Shown: piece by piece, positions 10,954 to 24,417 of the stretch
Layout of the letters: each line of letters opens with the position of its first letter
Position numbering within the stretch: the stretch's first letter is position 1
Assembly (NCBI RefSeq): GCF_963576675.1
Contig: NC_088916.1
Coordinates: 77,765,501-77,829,500, forward strand
Source of the DNA: Euphorbia lathyris
Taxonomy: Eukaryota; Streptophyta; Magnoliopsida; Malpighiales; Euphorbiaceae
DNA: 64,000 nucleotides
Direction of reading: 5' to 3'
Program-made: the position numbers and the translations under genes
Notes under the pieces: model-generated
What the model was told of the DNA's origin: nothing
Seen by the model: the letters and a program-made list of their open reading frames with translations, nothing else
The model's database searches: none

Positions 10954-11103
10954 TTACTTCTTCTGCAATATCGAACCAAAGGTCAACTTGTTAGTTTAGG
11001 CATTCTTTGTGAATACTTTCCTTGTTAATATCATTCATATTTGTATAGATATATATACTTGTTGATATACTATTACTTAAATTGGATCGTTCTTCCAGCA
11101 ATT

Positions 11104-14100
11104 ATGGACAACAGAGCATCAAACCCGTCCATGAACGATCTCAACACAAAAATGGACTTCCTGGTGGCTTCATACAACCAAAATAACCAACCAAGGATAC
11201 CATTCTGCGAGAGATGCGGCCAGAATCACCCCGGTAGGGTATGCCACATCAACTATTACGTACCTAGAGGTGAGAATGTAAGTTATTTGGGTAATCATCA
11301 AAGGTATAATTCTGAACCCTCAACTTACAACTACTACGATCAGGAGCATACACGATACCCACCGGCGCCCTACGTGGCACCTATGGATACCCTTCCATGT
11401 CCTCATTCTAACTCTGATTTTTATGGCAGGCAAACAGGGTACTCAGAAGGAATAATGACTCTCCTAAAGGAGATATCCGTCCGACTGGCAGCCAACGAGG
11501 AGGCATGCAGGACCCTGAGTGACCAACTCGCCACAATCAGACAAGAAGAAAGGGAATGCCATGAGGCGTTCCTCTTACAAGAAGAGGCGGCTCAAACCAT
11601 CGCCCTAAGGAGCGGTAAGAAAGTGGATACACTCGTGGCATCTCCATCGCAAATACCTCTGTCACCTCAGGTAAGTAGGGAACCGGAAGTGGTAAGCAAC
11701 CCCGGTCCCGCATCTGAAACTTCAGCCTCTGAAAAAGCTGTAGAAAAAGTGGTTAGGCCTTATACACCAAAACTGCCATTCCCTCAGAAGCAGAAAAAGG
11801 CCAACCTAGATAAGAAATTTGCCCGGTTCTCAGAAATCCTTAGTAGATTAGAAATAAACATTCCATTAATGGAAGCACTAGAGGAGATGCCGAACTATGC
11901 AAAATTTCTTAAAGACATGTTGTCGAAAAAGAAAAAGTTTGGGGAAAACGAGATAGTGGCTTTAACAGAACAATGCTCGGCCATAATCACCCATAAATTA
12001 CCCCCCAAGCTTAAAGATCAAGGGAGCTTTACCATCCCGTGTAGGATAGGGAACATGCACATAGATAGGGCATTATGTGATTTAGGAGCAAGTATTAATC
12101 TTATGCCTCTATCAATTTTCAGGAAATTGGGGCTCGGAGAACCTAAACCAACAAACATGACACTGCAACTAGCGGATCGGTCAATTGCACGGCCTAGAGG
12201 CATAGTTGAAGATGTGCTTGTAAAGGTGGACAAACTGATCTTCCCAGTCGATTTTGTGGTCCTCGACATGGAAGAAGATGACTCCGTCCCCATTCTCCTC
12301 GGGAGACCGTTTCTTGCAACCGGTAGGACACTAATAGACGTCCATGGAGGTAAATTGGTCCTAAGGGTGCAGGACGAAGAGGTAACATTTAACGTTTATG
12401 AATCTATGAAATTTCCTCAAGAACGCTCCAAAAGTTGTAACTTTGTGGATGCACTTATAGATGAATGTGTTGAGGAAGTTGATCTCGATATAAGAAATGC
12501 CTCTTTAGAACTCGGTCTAGGTGGTGAGACATGTGAAAACTCAAGTGAGCCATTTGAAGATCTCCCACCTGAAAAATGTTATTGGGTTAAGGGTAGAAAA
12601 GAGGACCTTGATCGTGAGATCAAACCTAAACCTAAGACCTCGTTGGAGGAACCTCCAAAATTAGAGCTTAAACCCTTGCCCAACAACCTGAAATATGTTT
12701 TTCTTCAACCTCCCACAGATTTACCCGTTATTATTTCTTCTTTGTTGACAGTTGAACAGGAAGAAAAATTGGTGGAGGTGCTGATGGAACATAAAGGAGC
12801 CTTTGGATGGTCAATCCACGACATCAAAGGTATCGACCCCAAAATCTGCACACATAGAATTTTTCTTGAGGAGGAGATCAAGCCATCTGCCCAACCTCAA
12901 CGACGGCTCAACCCTAACATGAAAGAGGTGGTAAAAATCGAGGTTATAAAACTCCTCGACGCAGGTATCATCTTTCCAATTTCTGATAGTCAATGGGTAA
13001 GCCCGGTTCAATGTGTGCCCAAAAAAGGGAGAACAACAGTAATGGAAAATGAAAAAGGAGAATTAATCCCAACTAGAAAGGTTACGGGTTGGCGTGTATG
13101 CATAGATTATAGGAAATTAAACGAGGCCACCCGTAAAGACCACTTTCCCTTACCATTTATTGATCAAATGTTGGAACGATTGGCAGGGCACGAATTTTTC
13201 TGCACTTTAGATGGGCTATCTGGCTATATACAAATCCCTGTGGACCCTTTGGATCAAGAGAAAACAACATTCACTTGCCCCTATGGGACTTTTGCATATA
13301 GACGGATGCCTTTCGGATTATGTAATGCCCCTGCCACGTTCCAACGTTGTATGATGGCTATGTTTTCTGACATGGTCGAGGAGTTCCTAGAAATTTTCAT
13401 GGATGATTTTAATGTTGTAGGACCTACTTTCGACCAATGTCTTGAAAACTTGGACCGAGTCTTAGAACGTTGTGAAGACAAGAACTTGGCACTTAATTGG
13501 GAAAAGTGCCAGTTCATGGTCCAAAACTGCATAGTATTAGGACACAAGGTGTCGGGGAAGGGGATCGAGGTCGATCCGGCAAAAATTGAGGTGATTGAAA
13601 AACTGCCACCTCCTACTAATGTGAAATTAGTTAGGAGCTTTTTAGGACACGCGGGGTTTTATAGACGATTTATAAAAGACTTTTCAAAAATCACTAAACC
13701 CCTCACTCAATTATTGCTAAAAGATGCTGATTTTAATTTCAATGAAGAATGTATGCTTGCATTTAAATTGCTGAAAAAGAAATTAATTGAAGCACCCATT
13801 ATGGTAAGCCCGGATTGGTCCCTTCCCTTTGAGTTAATGTGCGATGCTAGTGATCTGGCTGTAGGAGCCTATCTTGGACAGAGGATGGATAAACTTTTTC
13901 GCCCAATTTTCTATGCTAGCAAAACCTTAAATGATGCACAACAGAATTATTCAATAACTGAAAAGGAATTGCTAGCCGTAGTATTTGCCTTTGACAAATT
14001 CAGATCTTATTTGGTGTTATCTAAGGTAATTGTTTTTACTGACCATGTAGCCCTGAGATATCTGATGAGCAAACAGGATGCAAAACCTAGGCTGATCCGT

Positions 14101-14880
14101 TGGATCTTACTACTCCAAGAATTTGACATCGAGATCAGAGACAAGAAAGGGGTAGAAAACGTGATAGCGGACCATCTATCCAGGTTAGAGTCAGATCAGC
14201 AATCCTTAGAGCATGGGGCAATAAAGGAAGTATTCCCGGATGAAACACTATATTCGGTAAAAACTCTCCCCTGGTTTGCAGACATCGCGAACTACAAAGT
14301 CGGTAACATTCTTCCTCTTGATTTAGATGCAAATAAAAGACGTAAGTTTTTGTTTGAAAGCAAACAATATTTTTGGGAAGAGCCCTATTTATTTCGATTC
14401 TGCACTGATGGCATGATTAGGAGATGTATACCTGAGGAAGAGGTAGAGTCAGTGATTAACATGTGCCACTCTAGGGAACCAGGCAGCCACTTCGGGCCAG
14501 ATAGGACAGTGGCTAAAATTCTCCAAAGTGGACTTTGGTGGCCACAAATGCATAGTGATATCAATAATTATATTAAATATTGTGATGCATGTCAGAGAGT
14601 AGGGAATATTTCTAGGAGAAATGAAATGCTTCAACAAGGCATACTCGTCTGTGAGCTATTTGACGTTTGGGGCATAGACTTTATGGGACCTTTCCCTATG
14701 TCACACACCAACCAATACATTCTTGTTGCGGTTGATTATGTCTCTAAATGGGTAGAGGCCGAAGCCCTACCCACAAACGATGCTCGAGTAGTGATAAAAT
14801 TCCTGAAAAAGAATATCTTTACCAGATTTGGTACACCCCGGACTATCATTAGCGATGGGGGGATCCCATTTCTGCAATAA
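11104..14880 (+). pseudogene. gag-pol: gag(partial)-pro-RT-RNaseH-integrase polyprotein, frameshifted
   Basis: The start ATG at 11104 (MDNRASNP) is preferred; the open frame itself extends up to 11041. Order (residues counted from 11041): gag knuckle [13 protein letters not shown] near 60; aspartic protease [10 protein letters not shown] at about 347; reverse transcriptase with [11 protein letters not shown] and active-site FMDDF at 786-790; RNase H ([17 protein letters not shown]); integrase zinc part (YCDACQRV) and first catalytic aspartate in WGIDFMGP. The second aspartate is in IISDGG, immediately after which the frame runs to a stop at 14878-14880. The capsid domain normally N-terminal in gag is absent: the frame opens where a related gag has its second half. 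The rest of integrase continues in another frame (next entry). Except for that break, the frame is fully open. Confidence 0.92.
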
Positions 14881-15553
14881 GCAGTTTGACACATTGCTCC
14901 AAAAGTATGGCGTAGCCCATAGGGTCGCAACACCTTACCACCCTCAGACAAGTGGTCAGGTAGAAGTGTCAAACAGAGAGCTAAAACGCATTCTTGAGAA
15001 AACGGTAGGGAATGCTAGAAAAGATTGGAGTCTTAAACTGGACGATGCTCTCTGGGCATACCGGACAGCATTCAAAACTCCCATAGGAATGTCCCCCTAC
15101 CGTCTGGTTTTTGGGAAATCTTGCCACTTGCCTGTTGAATTAGAGCACAAAGCTTATTGGGCGCTAAAATTTCTAAACTTTGACCCTAAACTTTCAGGTG
15201 ATCTACGGTTAACACAACTGCACGAACTGGATGAGCTCCGATATAACTCTTACGAGAATACCAAATTGTACAAAGAACGAACCAAGCGGGTGCACGATAA
15301 AAAGGTACAGCGGAAAACCTTCCAAAAAGGCGACCAAGTGCTACTCTATAACTCCCGATTGAGATTCTTCCCAGGCAAGCTCAAGAGTAGATGGTATGGA
15401 CCATTTTCAGTTCTTGACGCACATCCCTCCGGTATGGTTGAGATCATGTTGAAAGATGGAACCACCCAAAAAGTTAATGGACACCGACTTAAACTTTATC
15501 TCGGTAAAGACACTTCGGGTGTCCAAATCCTCCGGCTTCAAGATGATCAGTAA
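14828..15553 (+). pseudogene. Integrase C-terminal half, shifted frame
   Basis: This frame overlaps the end of the upstream polyprotein and continues integrase from the second catalytic aspartate. It contains [16 protein letters not shown] with the catalytic glutamate, then the conserved [12 protein letters not shown] segment and a GPY/F-type C-terminal module ([19 protein letters not shown]). The switch occurs in a run of six G at about 14857-14862, consistent with a one-base slippage indel. The methionine at its start is not a real initiation site. The frame ends ILRLQDDQ at 15553, the natural end of pol. Confidence 0.88.
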
Positions 15554-17102
15554 GTTGTCTTCTCCACCCTAACTTTTTACACTCGTATTTCATGATCTAT
15601 AATGCAATGTTGGAACTTATTGCATATTTTAAGTGTGAGGAGGAGGGGTAGACAAACTTACAAAAATTGTATAAATTTTTAAATTTTTGTTGCGTCGTGT
15701 CTAGTTTAGGTTTGCGTTTTGGCGTTTTATTATGTTTTTGCATGTTTAGGACCTAAAACCGTGAACCTCCTTCGAATCTAAACTTTGTTATTTATCTTTG
15801 AGGGCTGAGAACCGAATCTAAAATTGCATGACAACTAGTTTAGGTGTGGGACACAACTCTTGTATCTGTAAAAGCATGAGCTACAGTTTGCATTTAGACC
15901 CTACTTTTGAAGAAATGCTAAAATCATTACTTAGGTAGATAACTTAAGAATTGAAGGCATGTAATATTAAACTTGAGTTTGGGGAAAACTAGTAAACACA
16001 AAATTGAAACCCAAAGAATTGTGAGTTGAATTTGAGCCTAAGAGCGAACATCAAAAAGCTCTTTTTCTTGACATTTTTGTGTGAATGCTTTGACTTGTGG
16101 AAGATTACAGATTTTGCACCTAATACTGTGTTGAACCTACATGCAATGATTTGAGATGATAAACGATGAATCAGCCTCATTAGAATTAACCTTTTCTTTA
16201 CCTTGTTTTTCTTTTTCATCCACTCTAGGAAGCCCCTTTGAGCCGACATTTTTGTAGTTTGTAGATTTTTCTTTCGTTCTAACCCGTTTTTGCGAACCAC
16301 AACTTGGTTCGCTACTTAACCTTTGTTTTTGCAAAGCTCAAATTGAGCCTTTGTTTTTCTCTAGCGCTTTATCGTTGTTTATGGCATTATAGTAGCAAGT
16401 CAAAAGGCTAAGAAGTGAATGAGCATCACTATCCCAAAAAAAAAAAAAAAAAAAAAGAGAAGAAGAAAAACAGAAAAAGAAAAAGAAAAGAAAAGAGACG
16501 AACAAAAGGGAAGAACCCCATTCCCTAGTTCTTAGAAAAATAAAAAATGTCTCAAAGAAAACATCCCAAAAAGAAAACAATAAGGGACGAATAAAAAGCT
16601 CAATCACTTCATATTTGCTAAAGCCATTTAAACTTTGTTGTTGTAGCGCTAGAACACTTAACCTTTGTTGTATCTTTAACCCTCTAACCACATTACAACC
16701 CCAATTAGAGGCTGTTTTTGATATCATCGGAGTCATTTAGCATAGTAGAGGAACTCGGATGAACGTTCAAAATCAACGTAATCCTAAGCAAGAATATAAG
16801 CCGAGAGTAAACACTTTAGCCACCAAAATTGTGTGAATGAGTGAACTACCTATGGTGAGGTGTTTTACTTAGCGATCCCCTCAAGCTTGTTCAATTGAAC
16901 ATGTGTTCCTTTACTTAAAACTATGACCTATTGTAGTTGAAATGCGGCTTTTGGATATCGTGTCTCTACTTTGTACTTCCGAATGCATGTAATTACAGAT
17001 GCTCGAAATTGTGTCAAGCACCTAGTCAAACTGGGAAGTTTTCTAGCTTGCTTGTGATGGCGGGTTTAGTTTTTTAGTTTACTTGGGGACAAGTAAAGTT
17101 TT
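15554..17102 (+). other. Non-coding 3' region of the nested Athila element
   Basis: No credible ORF; a 20-plus A run lies at about 16437-16456. From about 15980 it aligns in patches with 47330-48317 of the other Athila-lineage element. Shared features are TTTGAGCCTA near the start, GCACCTAATAC, CACATTACAACCCC, GGACAAGTAAA near the end, and the purine tract. In many Athila elements this position carries an env-like gene; none is left here. Confidence 0.7.
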
Positions 17103-17117
17103 AAGTGCGAGGAGGTT
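17103..17117 (+). promoter_or_regulatory. Polypurine tract of the nested Athila element
   Basis: AAGTGCGAGGAGGTT lies directly before the 3' LTR start TGATAGGGG. The second Athila-lineage element has almost the same word at 48303-48317. Confidence 0.7.
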
Positions 17118-18774
17118 TGATAGGGGTCAAAAACCCCTATCTTTGGGTACGGTTTTAGGACGGTTTTTAGGTTTATTTGGCTAATAAGCGAGCAATTCTC
17201 GCATTTAAATGCTTTTGTGTGAGTTAGTTAGAAATTGGAAGCATTCTATTTACTTTTCGTCGTTTAGGCTCGTTTTGTGATCAATTTAGGCAAATACGGC
17301 CGAAATAACACGCATAATAGAATTCCGTTATCTTTTGAAGCTAATTGGTCCGTCAAAAGTCGCACCAAACGAAGCGTTTGCTCAAAATAAGCGATTGACG
17401 GATCAATTCGGCTTTTGGACTAATGTTTTCTGGAGTTTTTATGTGTGTGCAGGTGTAAGTTCAGACGAAAAAGGGTTTGGAAGTCATCCGATACGGATCG
17501 AGCACGCTTCGGGCGAAAACGCTCGGCGAGCAGGGCCCCCCCGGGCCATTTCTGCTCGCCGAGCAGGCCCCTGGTGGCCAGCTCGCCGAGCAGGCCGCCA
17601 GAGGCCTGCTCGGCGAGCAGGAGCCTGCTCGCCGAGCAGGGCGCCAGGCGCCTGCTCGGCGAGCAGGGGCTGCTCGTCGCAATTCTGCTCGGCGAGCAGC
17701 CTTTCCTGCTCGGCGAGCAGACCTACGGGAATTGGTCAAAAAGACCAATTCCGCCCCCATGAAGCCACGTTCGGCCCCACATCTTCCTACACCAACAAGG
17801 ACACGAAATTAGGTCAAAACGAGGCCCGAGACGCGGCTATAAATAGGAATTTCCAATTGTAAATTGAATATCTTTTACTTTTGTAATTAGCTTAGCTTCC
17901 ACCTTGGGAAATCCTCTCCACCTCCTCCATAACCTTCAACCCTCCATTGAAGACACCTCCAAAGCTCCATTCACCGAGGATTACTCAAGCTCCATCCTTA
18001 AATCCTAGAAAGACGCCTGCATTGGTAGACAGGTTCCCTGAAAGGGATTTTTCTTCTTTTATATTCTGTCTAGCCTCTGATACATGCTATGAATTCTAGG
18101 TTTATTGTAACTTCGTGACAATTCCTTCATCTTTGATATATAATATAGATTTTGTTTATTCAACTGTTTTGATGTTTTAATCTTTGTCTTACGCTTTGTC
18201 TGATTGGTTTAACTCATTCGATAATCCCAAAATTAGGTTGGCACATATTGCGAGCTGAATCTGACCTAGTCAGTGCCTATAGGATTGACGACCCTATAGA
18301 AGATTAAGCCCAAATTACTGAGCCTTAGAGCTAGTTTCGGCCTTACAAGGGAATCACGAACTAGGGACTTTAGGAGGATAGGTCGGGTTAATCGCCTTAG
18401 ACATAAGCGACTTAGTTTCAATTCAATTGCTTAAACACTCTACCATTGTTATCATCGTATTCCTTCATGTTCATTCAGTTAATTGCTTTGGTAAAAGATC
18501 AATTAGGGGTAGAGTAATTTAGTTAGGGTTAGAATAACTTAGTCAGAAGTAGATAATCTAGTTAGGATTAGTGCAAACCAACCTAGGAGTAGATTAATTA
18601 AACAAAACCAACTCAAACCCCTTAATCCTAGATAACATCCGAGACTTAGTAATTCGGTACTTGCAGAAATAAATCCTGTGGACGATAACCTGGACTTAAA
18701 CCCAGAAATTTATTACTTGATAACGACGGGGTACACTTATCCCTCAGATCGGGTTCTTCACGGAATCCGCATCA
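17118..18774 (+). repeat. 3' LTR of the nested Athila element
   Basis: 1,657 bp and nearly identical to 9348-10928 outside two places: the palindrome cluster (17521-17720, eight copies plus a half-copy) and a 35-bp segment around 18690-18725 that the 5' LTR lacks. Ends CCGCATCA, followed by the duplication ATGCA at 18775-18779. Confidence 0.95.
17521..17720. repeat. CTGCTCGSCGAGCAG palindrome cluster (3' LTR copy)
   Basis: Eight palindromes plus the same half-copy as in the 5' LTR. The right part, from GGCGCCAGGCGCC onward, is the same in both LTRs. The left part differs in copy number and in the spacers (for example GGCCCCCCCGGGCC occurs only here). Confidence 0.9.
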
Positions 18775-18779
18775 ATGCA
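18775..18779. repeat. Right target-site duplication ATGCA
   Basis: Exact copy of 9343-9347, directly after the 3' LTR. Confidence 0.95.
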
Positions 18780-21700
18780 CGGGACATGCCCTAAATAGGT
18801 TAAGGCATAGGGGAGACTCGAGTGACATATGTCATGTGCGCCAATCGTCAGCTTCTCCTGGAAAGCAACTATTACGATGATGGGTATTATCTGATGGGAT
18901 AACGAACGCGGAATTCCCGACACTCGAGGTACGAATAGGATGCATATGTCAACGTACGAGGTACGTGCCAATTATTAACTCCTACTTGGCTCACTAGCAT
19001 CTTGACATAGTGGTTTGAAACGTGGTGCGTTCAGGAAATACGATGACGTACGTGGTATGCCTTAGAGGTAGCCAAAAGGCATGATGGGAGTCCCACTTGA
19101 TGTGCCCCCACGATTGACTTATACGTAACTCACGAACGATGTGATGGCTTGATTTTGGGATTTGGACCATTGTGGGGGAAATCCAACATGCTAGGTACGA
19201 GACACGAATAGGGTACGCATATGACACACGTATTATCTGACCAACTTTGGGTATAGATGAAGCACAAAGATGACTCGAGAGGTACCTTCTAACAACATTG
19301 GAGGTGTAAGCTCGACACGATACCGACACGCAGGGTGTGGTTCAAGGATTAACTTAAGCTAGGGACCCAAATCCCTCGATGGATTTGCGGACATCAGTGC
19401 GTCCGGTAGAATGAGAGGTGTCCTAATCCGATCGAGGTATCAACGAGACGGAAATGAAGACTTACCTGGTGCGTGTCGAAGGTCAATTTATTTCATAGCG
19501 CAAACCCGATGAAGATATGTTTTATGAGAATCACTAAAGATCTTACGCGGATATGTCTGACGTATTTGGTCCATCATTGATATTTGAGATACCAATGATG
19601 ACACACAGGGTGGACATCCATAGTTCGACGGGAGCCTATTACTATGAGCAACTCGAGGAACAACGAGGACGCGAACCAAGACCTTCGAGGTAAGTGCCAA
19701 GTGTTGGACTTAGCCGCGGTATGAACAACTCGATACTACTGATACGAGTGAGACTCAAATAGCGACACATAGGGCATGTGTCTCAGACTCGTGGATAAGG
19801 CAATTCGGAGTTTGGGGGCACATGGACAGCGGTACCAATGATGTAGGGAGAGCGTGTCGAGGATTTGACGATAGAAACAATCCGATGTTTGAGACGTACT
19901 CCATATATGAGTGACAATTTACAGGGCGTACATCAAGAGTTTGATAGGAACCTCATGACATAAACGACTCAGTGTGTCAAGGTATGGGCGGGATGCCCGA
20001 GATGTCCCATAGGGTACGTGCCTAAGGGTGTGACTTGGACTCGATGACATGAATCACTCTATATGACAGGTACGGGCCAAAAGTTCAATTTGAACTTGTC
20101 GATACAAATGACTGGACATTGGGGGTGTAAGCAAGATGCACGTGATGACATATATGAACTTGCCCCAGATTCGACTGGAACTCAATGACATGAGTGACTC
20201 GACATTTGACATGCGAACAAGACGTACCGAACCGCGTATGTGGGTGTGTGCCACAAGCTTAACCCTGACTGGATGGTATAAACGACTCAGTCTTTGATAT
20301 GTGAGTAAGGTGCGAGGGATGACATACGGAACACGCGTCAAATATCGGTCCAAAATTGGATAGCCTAAGGACATATTCGTGGGCTACAAATATTGTCAAT
20401 GACAAGGCGACATGTGGGGCACATTTTGACAAGGCCCAACGTATGACTAAGGCACAAGCGGTGACATACGGGATATGCACCGAAAGCTGATACACGTGGC
20501 ATGTCTTAGCGTGGGATATGCACCTAAGGTTTCGATCTTACAACCACGTAACTTTGGAGTATAGGTGCACGGCGCGCCGACACACGTGGCATGTCTTAGC
20601 GTGCGAAGGTCATGATGGCAACCTACGAGGTGAGGGGCATGGATAATACCACAACGTAATTTGGAATCACCTAGGCATGGTGTATAGCGTGGCGACATCC
20701 GTGGGTATGTCTTGAGATACGAAAGGGAGGTGACGACGACCTGTGAGATTATGGTTCTATTTGAGATCAAGGTACCAGTCATAATCTTGAGATGTGTTGG
20801 CTAAGGCGTAGCGACATACATGGTATGTCTTGAGGCGTAAGTAGGACGTGTGTGAGACATGTGATGAATGGTTAATTCGAGTCTCGAGGGAACCGACGTC
20901 GTGATAATTTTTTTCTCTTTTTTTTGAACAACCGATATGTTGTCGGTGACATGGCGACACACCTAGTACGTCTTGAGTTGACCGTGCAGACAGTGTACAG
21001 GATTTGCCCCAAGATGTGAATGTCAAGATGAGCGGGGTATGACCACCAAACAAGCCTAACCACGATAGAGGGATACAGGATACATTACGACATATGGGAT
21101 ATGTCTCCGGATGATGTAAACACCACGGTGAAGGCGCATGTGACATGTCACGATGCACCAGGTACACTCTCTAATGGTATGAACAGGATGATAAAGACAT
21201 GTGCGGTGTATCCCCCACAAAGTATAACATGGCGAAGACATAGGGAATACCTAAAGGTCTAAAGGTGCTCCTCCGGACTAATATATGAGACACATCACAA
21301 CATGCGGGGTATGTCTTCTGTTACATGGGATATGGCTCTGGACTAGTGTATCTGATATGGAAGCTGCATATGCGACCTATCATGATGTATGACCTTGACA
21401 ATACCCGAACGTACATGATGCACAGTTGTGCATCGAGCACACGTCTTGATTGGTCTATAGCTGACGTGATGGAGACGCATGGGACCTTTCACGATATGGA
21501 AGATGGGACGAGGTAAGGACGTATGGGATATGTCACGGCCCAAATGGTATGCCTTTCATCTAACGTACATAGCATGGTGAACAAGCACCTGACATGCCCT
21601 GACATATGGGGCATGCAACTCATGCCCCTCGCTTGGCACAAGGAATGAGGTGAAGATGTACAGGATGCGTTATGACACATATAGTACACCTTCTGACCGG

Positions 21701-22340
21701 TGTGTAATGACATGGTAGAGACACAAGGAATGGGTCATAATATACGAGGCACGACACGGAAAAGACATATGGGATATGTCACGACATAACGGGTACGCCT
21801 CTTGATCGGTGTCTGAATGATTAATGGAAGATGCATGGGGTGCGTTACGTCTCATGGAGTATGACAAAGTAAAGATGCAAGGAATACATCATCCCATGAC
21901 AGGTGGGACTCACGACGGGTGGACACGTGATGATATGACGCAGCAAGGATATAGGGGATACGTCACGAGAGAACAGTACGCCTCTTGACAGGGTAAGGAC
22001 ATATTGGAGGTGCCGTGACATACGAGGTATGCCAAAACAAAAGCGTATGGGACATGCCATGACATAAGGGTTGTACCTTCCGACTAGTGCCTACGACACT
22101 GAAGAAACATACGAGGTACGCTACCATGCATAAGGTATGCTAAGGCAAAGACGCATAGGATACGTCACGACATAATGGACATGCCTCCTAGCTAGCATAC
22201 AAACGACACGGTGAAGACGCACGAGACGTGCTAAGGACGCATAGGATGCGTCCCAACACATAGGTATGACAAGGCAAAGACGTATGGGATACGTCACGAC
22301 ATAACTAGTATGCCTCCTGAATGACACACGACGCTGGGGT
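18780..22340 (-). repeat. Degenerate palindromic repeats in the Tat leader
   Basis: No gene is seen. A loose motif recurs: GACATATGGGATATGTC or GACGTATGGGATACGTC (imperfect palindrome), then ACGACATAAC, then a GTACGCCTC/ATGCCTCC tail. Clear copies start near 21514, 21771, 21955, 22148 and 22275; older, more diverged ones spread leftwards. The strings of minus-strand ORFs over this part are not related to any protein I know and look like by-products of the repeats. Confidence 0.55.
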
Positions 22341-24417
22341 CGACTCTTTCTCACTTTCCCAATAAACACGTCCTAAATCTATGAAACCTAGAATGGCTGC
22401 ACGCAATGCGGTTAGCATGCAATGCTCTATATGGTATGATTGCAATGATTCGTTAAGCAGAGAACACATTATAACTTAAATCTGACTCGACTGATGTACA
22501 ACAAGACATAAATCTATACAAACAAACTAGTTAGCGAAAATCGTACATAATGCGTAAGTAGATCGCAATAAGAGAAAGAAAACGTTAGATAACAATCACA
22601 TTCATCACATCATCTCTCTTCCATCCTTATTCCTCCACACACTCGTTGGTCCAAGTCTCTTTCCTAGGATTTTGGTATGGGCTCACATTGTGGTCCAAGG
22701 GACGCGTGATGCCGTCGATTATTGCAGAAAAGTAAATCATCCATCAGACAATACAGTTCGTTTTGACGTATCCACGTTTAGTGACTAAGAAATCGACCAA
22801 GTTGGATTGTTCTTTCAGAATAACTTGTCTTTTGTCCTTTTGTGAGACGCATTAATTCGGGTTTTGACTCCCTTTGAGCGCATCTCAGTTTTTAGACACG
22901 GTTCGAGTTACTCTTCTAGTTCAATCGTTCGTTATTGTCAATGACTCGTTCCCTTTTATTCGCGTGGGTTCATGTCTTGATTTTTGGATTACAACGGGAT
23001 CTTTTGGATCTATCGAGAGACGTAACCACGTGTTTATTTAGTGATGGAATCACTTTTGGATTTTATTTTAGGGAACGGACTCATCGCGTAACGCGTTTAT
23101 TCTTAGCGTCGAGGATTCGTTTGCTCATTTTTCTACGTGAAAGACGGTGAGTCTTATTTTGAGCGCACGGTAACCTTTCAGCTAGCAACAATTCGTTGTT
23201 TTTCCCAATCCACGGGATATATCATCTTAGTGTGGTTATAGAAAATCAACATTTCGTTGAATCGCATGCTTATTCAAAGCGAGGACATCACCGTTCTCTT
23301 TCCTTTAGGCACGATTTAAGCAAACACGTACATCGGGCCATATTTCTTACAGTTTTAGTAACGGTCGAAATGATCGAGTCGTTAGTCAAAACCCGCAGTC
23401 TCGTCCATATGGCGCAATTATATGGTTTGGCTTAATTCGGCTTCGAGATTTTAAACGGTGTATACACTCGTCCGAGGCACGTATTCAACGACATTGGTTT
23501 ATTTTCTTTAACTACTCTCGGTATTGATATATATCGTAGATTCGGAATGATTTTGGTCGTTTAGTTCATTTTTTTCTTCTTTATTTCCTTAGTCATCTGT
23601 ACGGACACATCCATTTCTCTTAAGGACGACACGAGGCATAACGTAAAAGCTCGTCTTTCATTCGGAAGGGACGGGCTACTTGTGCGAAACTTTTCACGTT
23701 ACAACAAGGTCGTTCGAAACAGAAATGTTCTTCGTTTTCGTTTCGTCTTGATCTCGTTTTATCCTAATTTATTTAAAGAATGTGAATAACGGCTATTGTT
23801 AATATAGTCTTTTGTATCGAAATGTAATTATCCTTAACACCGAACCGATTCATACTAATACGTGCTTACGTCATAACGCATTTCTTGAACACGTGCCTTC
23901 GTCGGGAACCGAAAGGGACAAGGCGGGCCGCACATGTTCATTCATATGAGATGACTAAGTCGTCTTTAGTTCAAATCGTTTCGATGTTTTAGGGTAATTA
24001 GTATGTCGATTCATGAGTATATATTAACGCATCGTCTCATTTTCTTTACATAATTTAGGATTAGACACGTATCATGGCGGTTTGAAAACACGAACTGATT
24101 CATTTATCACATCAAAAATAGTAACGGGTAATCCTATGGAAACTTCTAAGGCTACTATATGCTGACATGGCTGACCGCGGGACCTCACAGGACCGCACAG
24201 ATTCGCCCCTAACGAATGGATGGGGACCCTCTGGCGCCTTACTGTAAGGGGGAACTTACGCTAGCCTCTTTCGAGCGACGAATGGACTCTCGCTAGAGGT
24301 TTCGCGGAAATTACCCAAAGGGTTTGCAATAATGCACATGTATGCATACGAGAAGAAGTAAAACGATCCGTCCCCGTTAAGGGCTTAGTGCATGCCTTCC
24401 GGAATCAAATTTCTCGC
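22341..24417 (-). other. 5' leader of the Tat-type element
   Basis: Non-repetitive, without a credible ORF, between the degenerate repeats and the primer-binding site. Its last part (about 24280-24417) reappears as a diverged relic at 31775-31920. Confidence 0.55.

Larger units (their letters stand above)
9348..18774 (+). mobile_element. Athila-lineage Ty3/gypsy element nested in the Tat element
   Basis: Complete insertion with LTRs 9348-10928 and 17118-18774, matching 5-bp duplications ATGCA, a tRNA-Asp-type primer-binding site, one gag-pro-pol frame and a purine tract. Lineage evidence: the TGGCGCC PBS, the CX2CX3HX4C gag knuckle, the FMDDF RT motif and protease [10 protein letters not shown], all usual for Athila. 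The alignable LTR parts differ by only about eight substitutions, so it is young. It is not autonomous: the N-terminal gag domain is missing, integrase has a frameshift, and no env-like/ORF1 gene is present. Confidence 0.93.

Noticed and set aside
16437..16456. Poly-A tract as a retrocopy tail
   Set aside because: Lies inside the 3' region of the LTR element with A/G-rich continuation and no target duplication around it.
18744..22369. Series of minus-strand ORFs of 60-136 residues
   Set aside because: No mutual homology to a protein family; explained by degenerate palindromic repeats with few stops in those frames.
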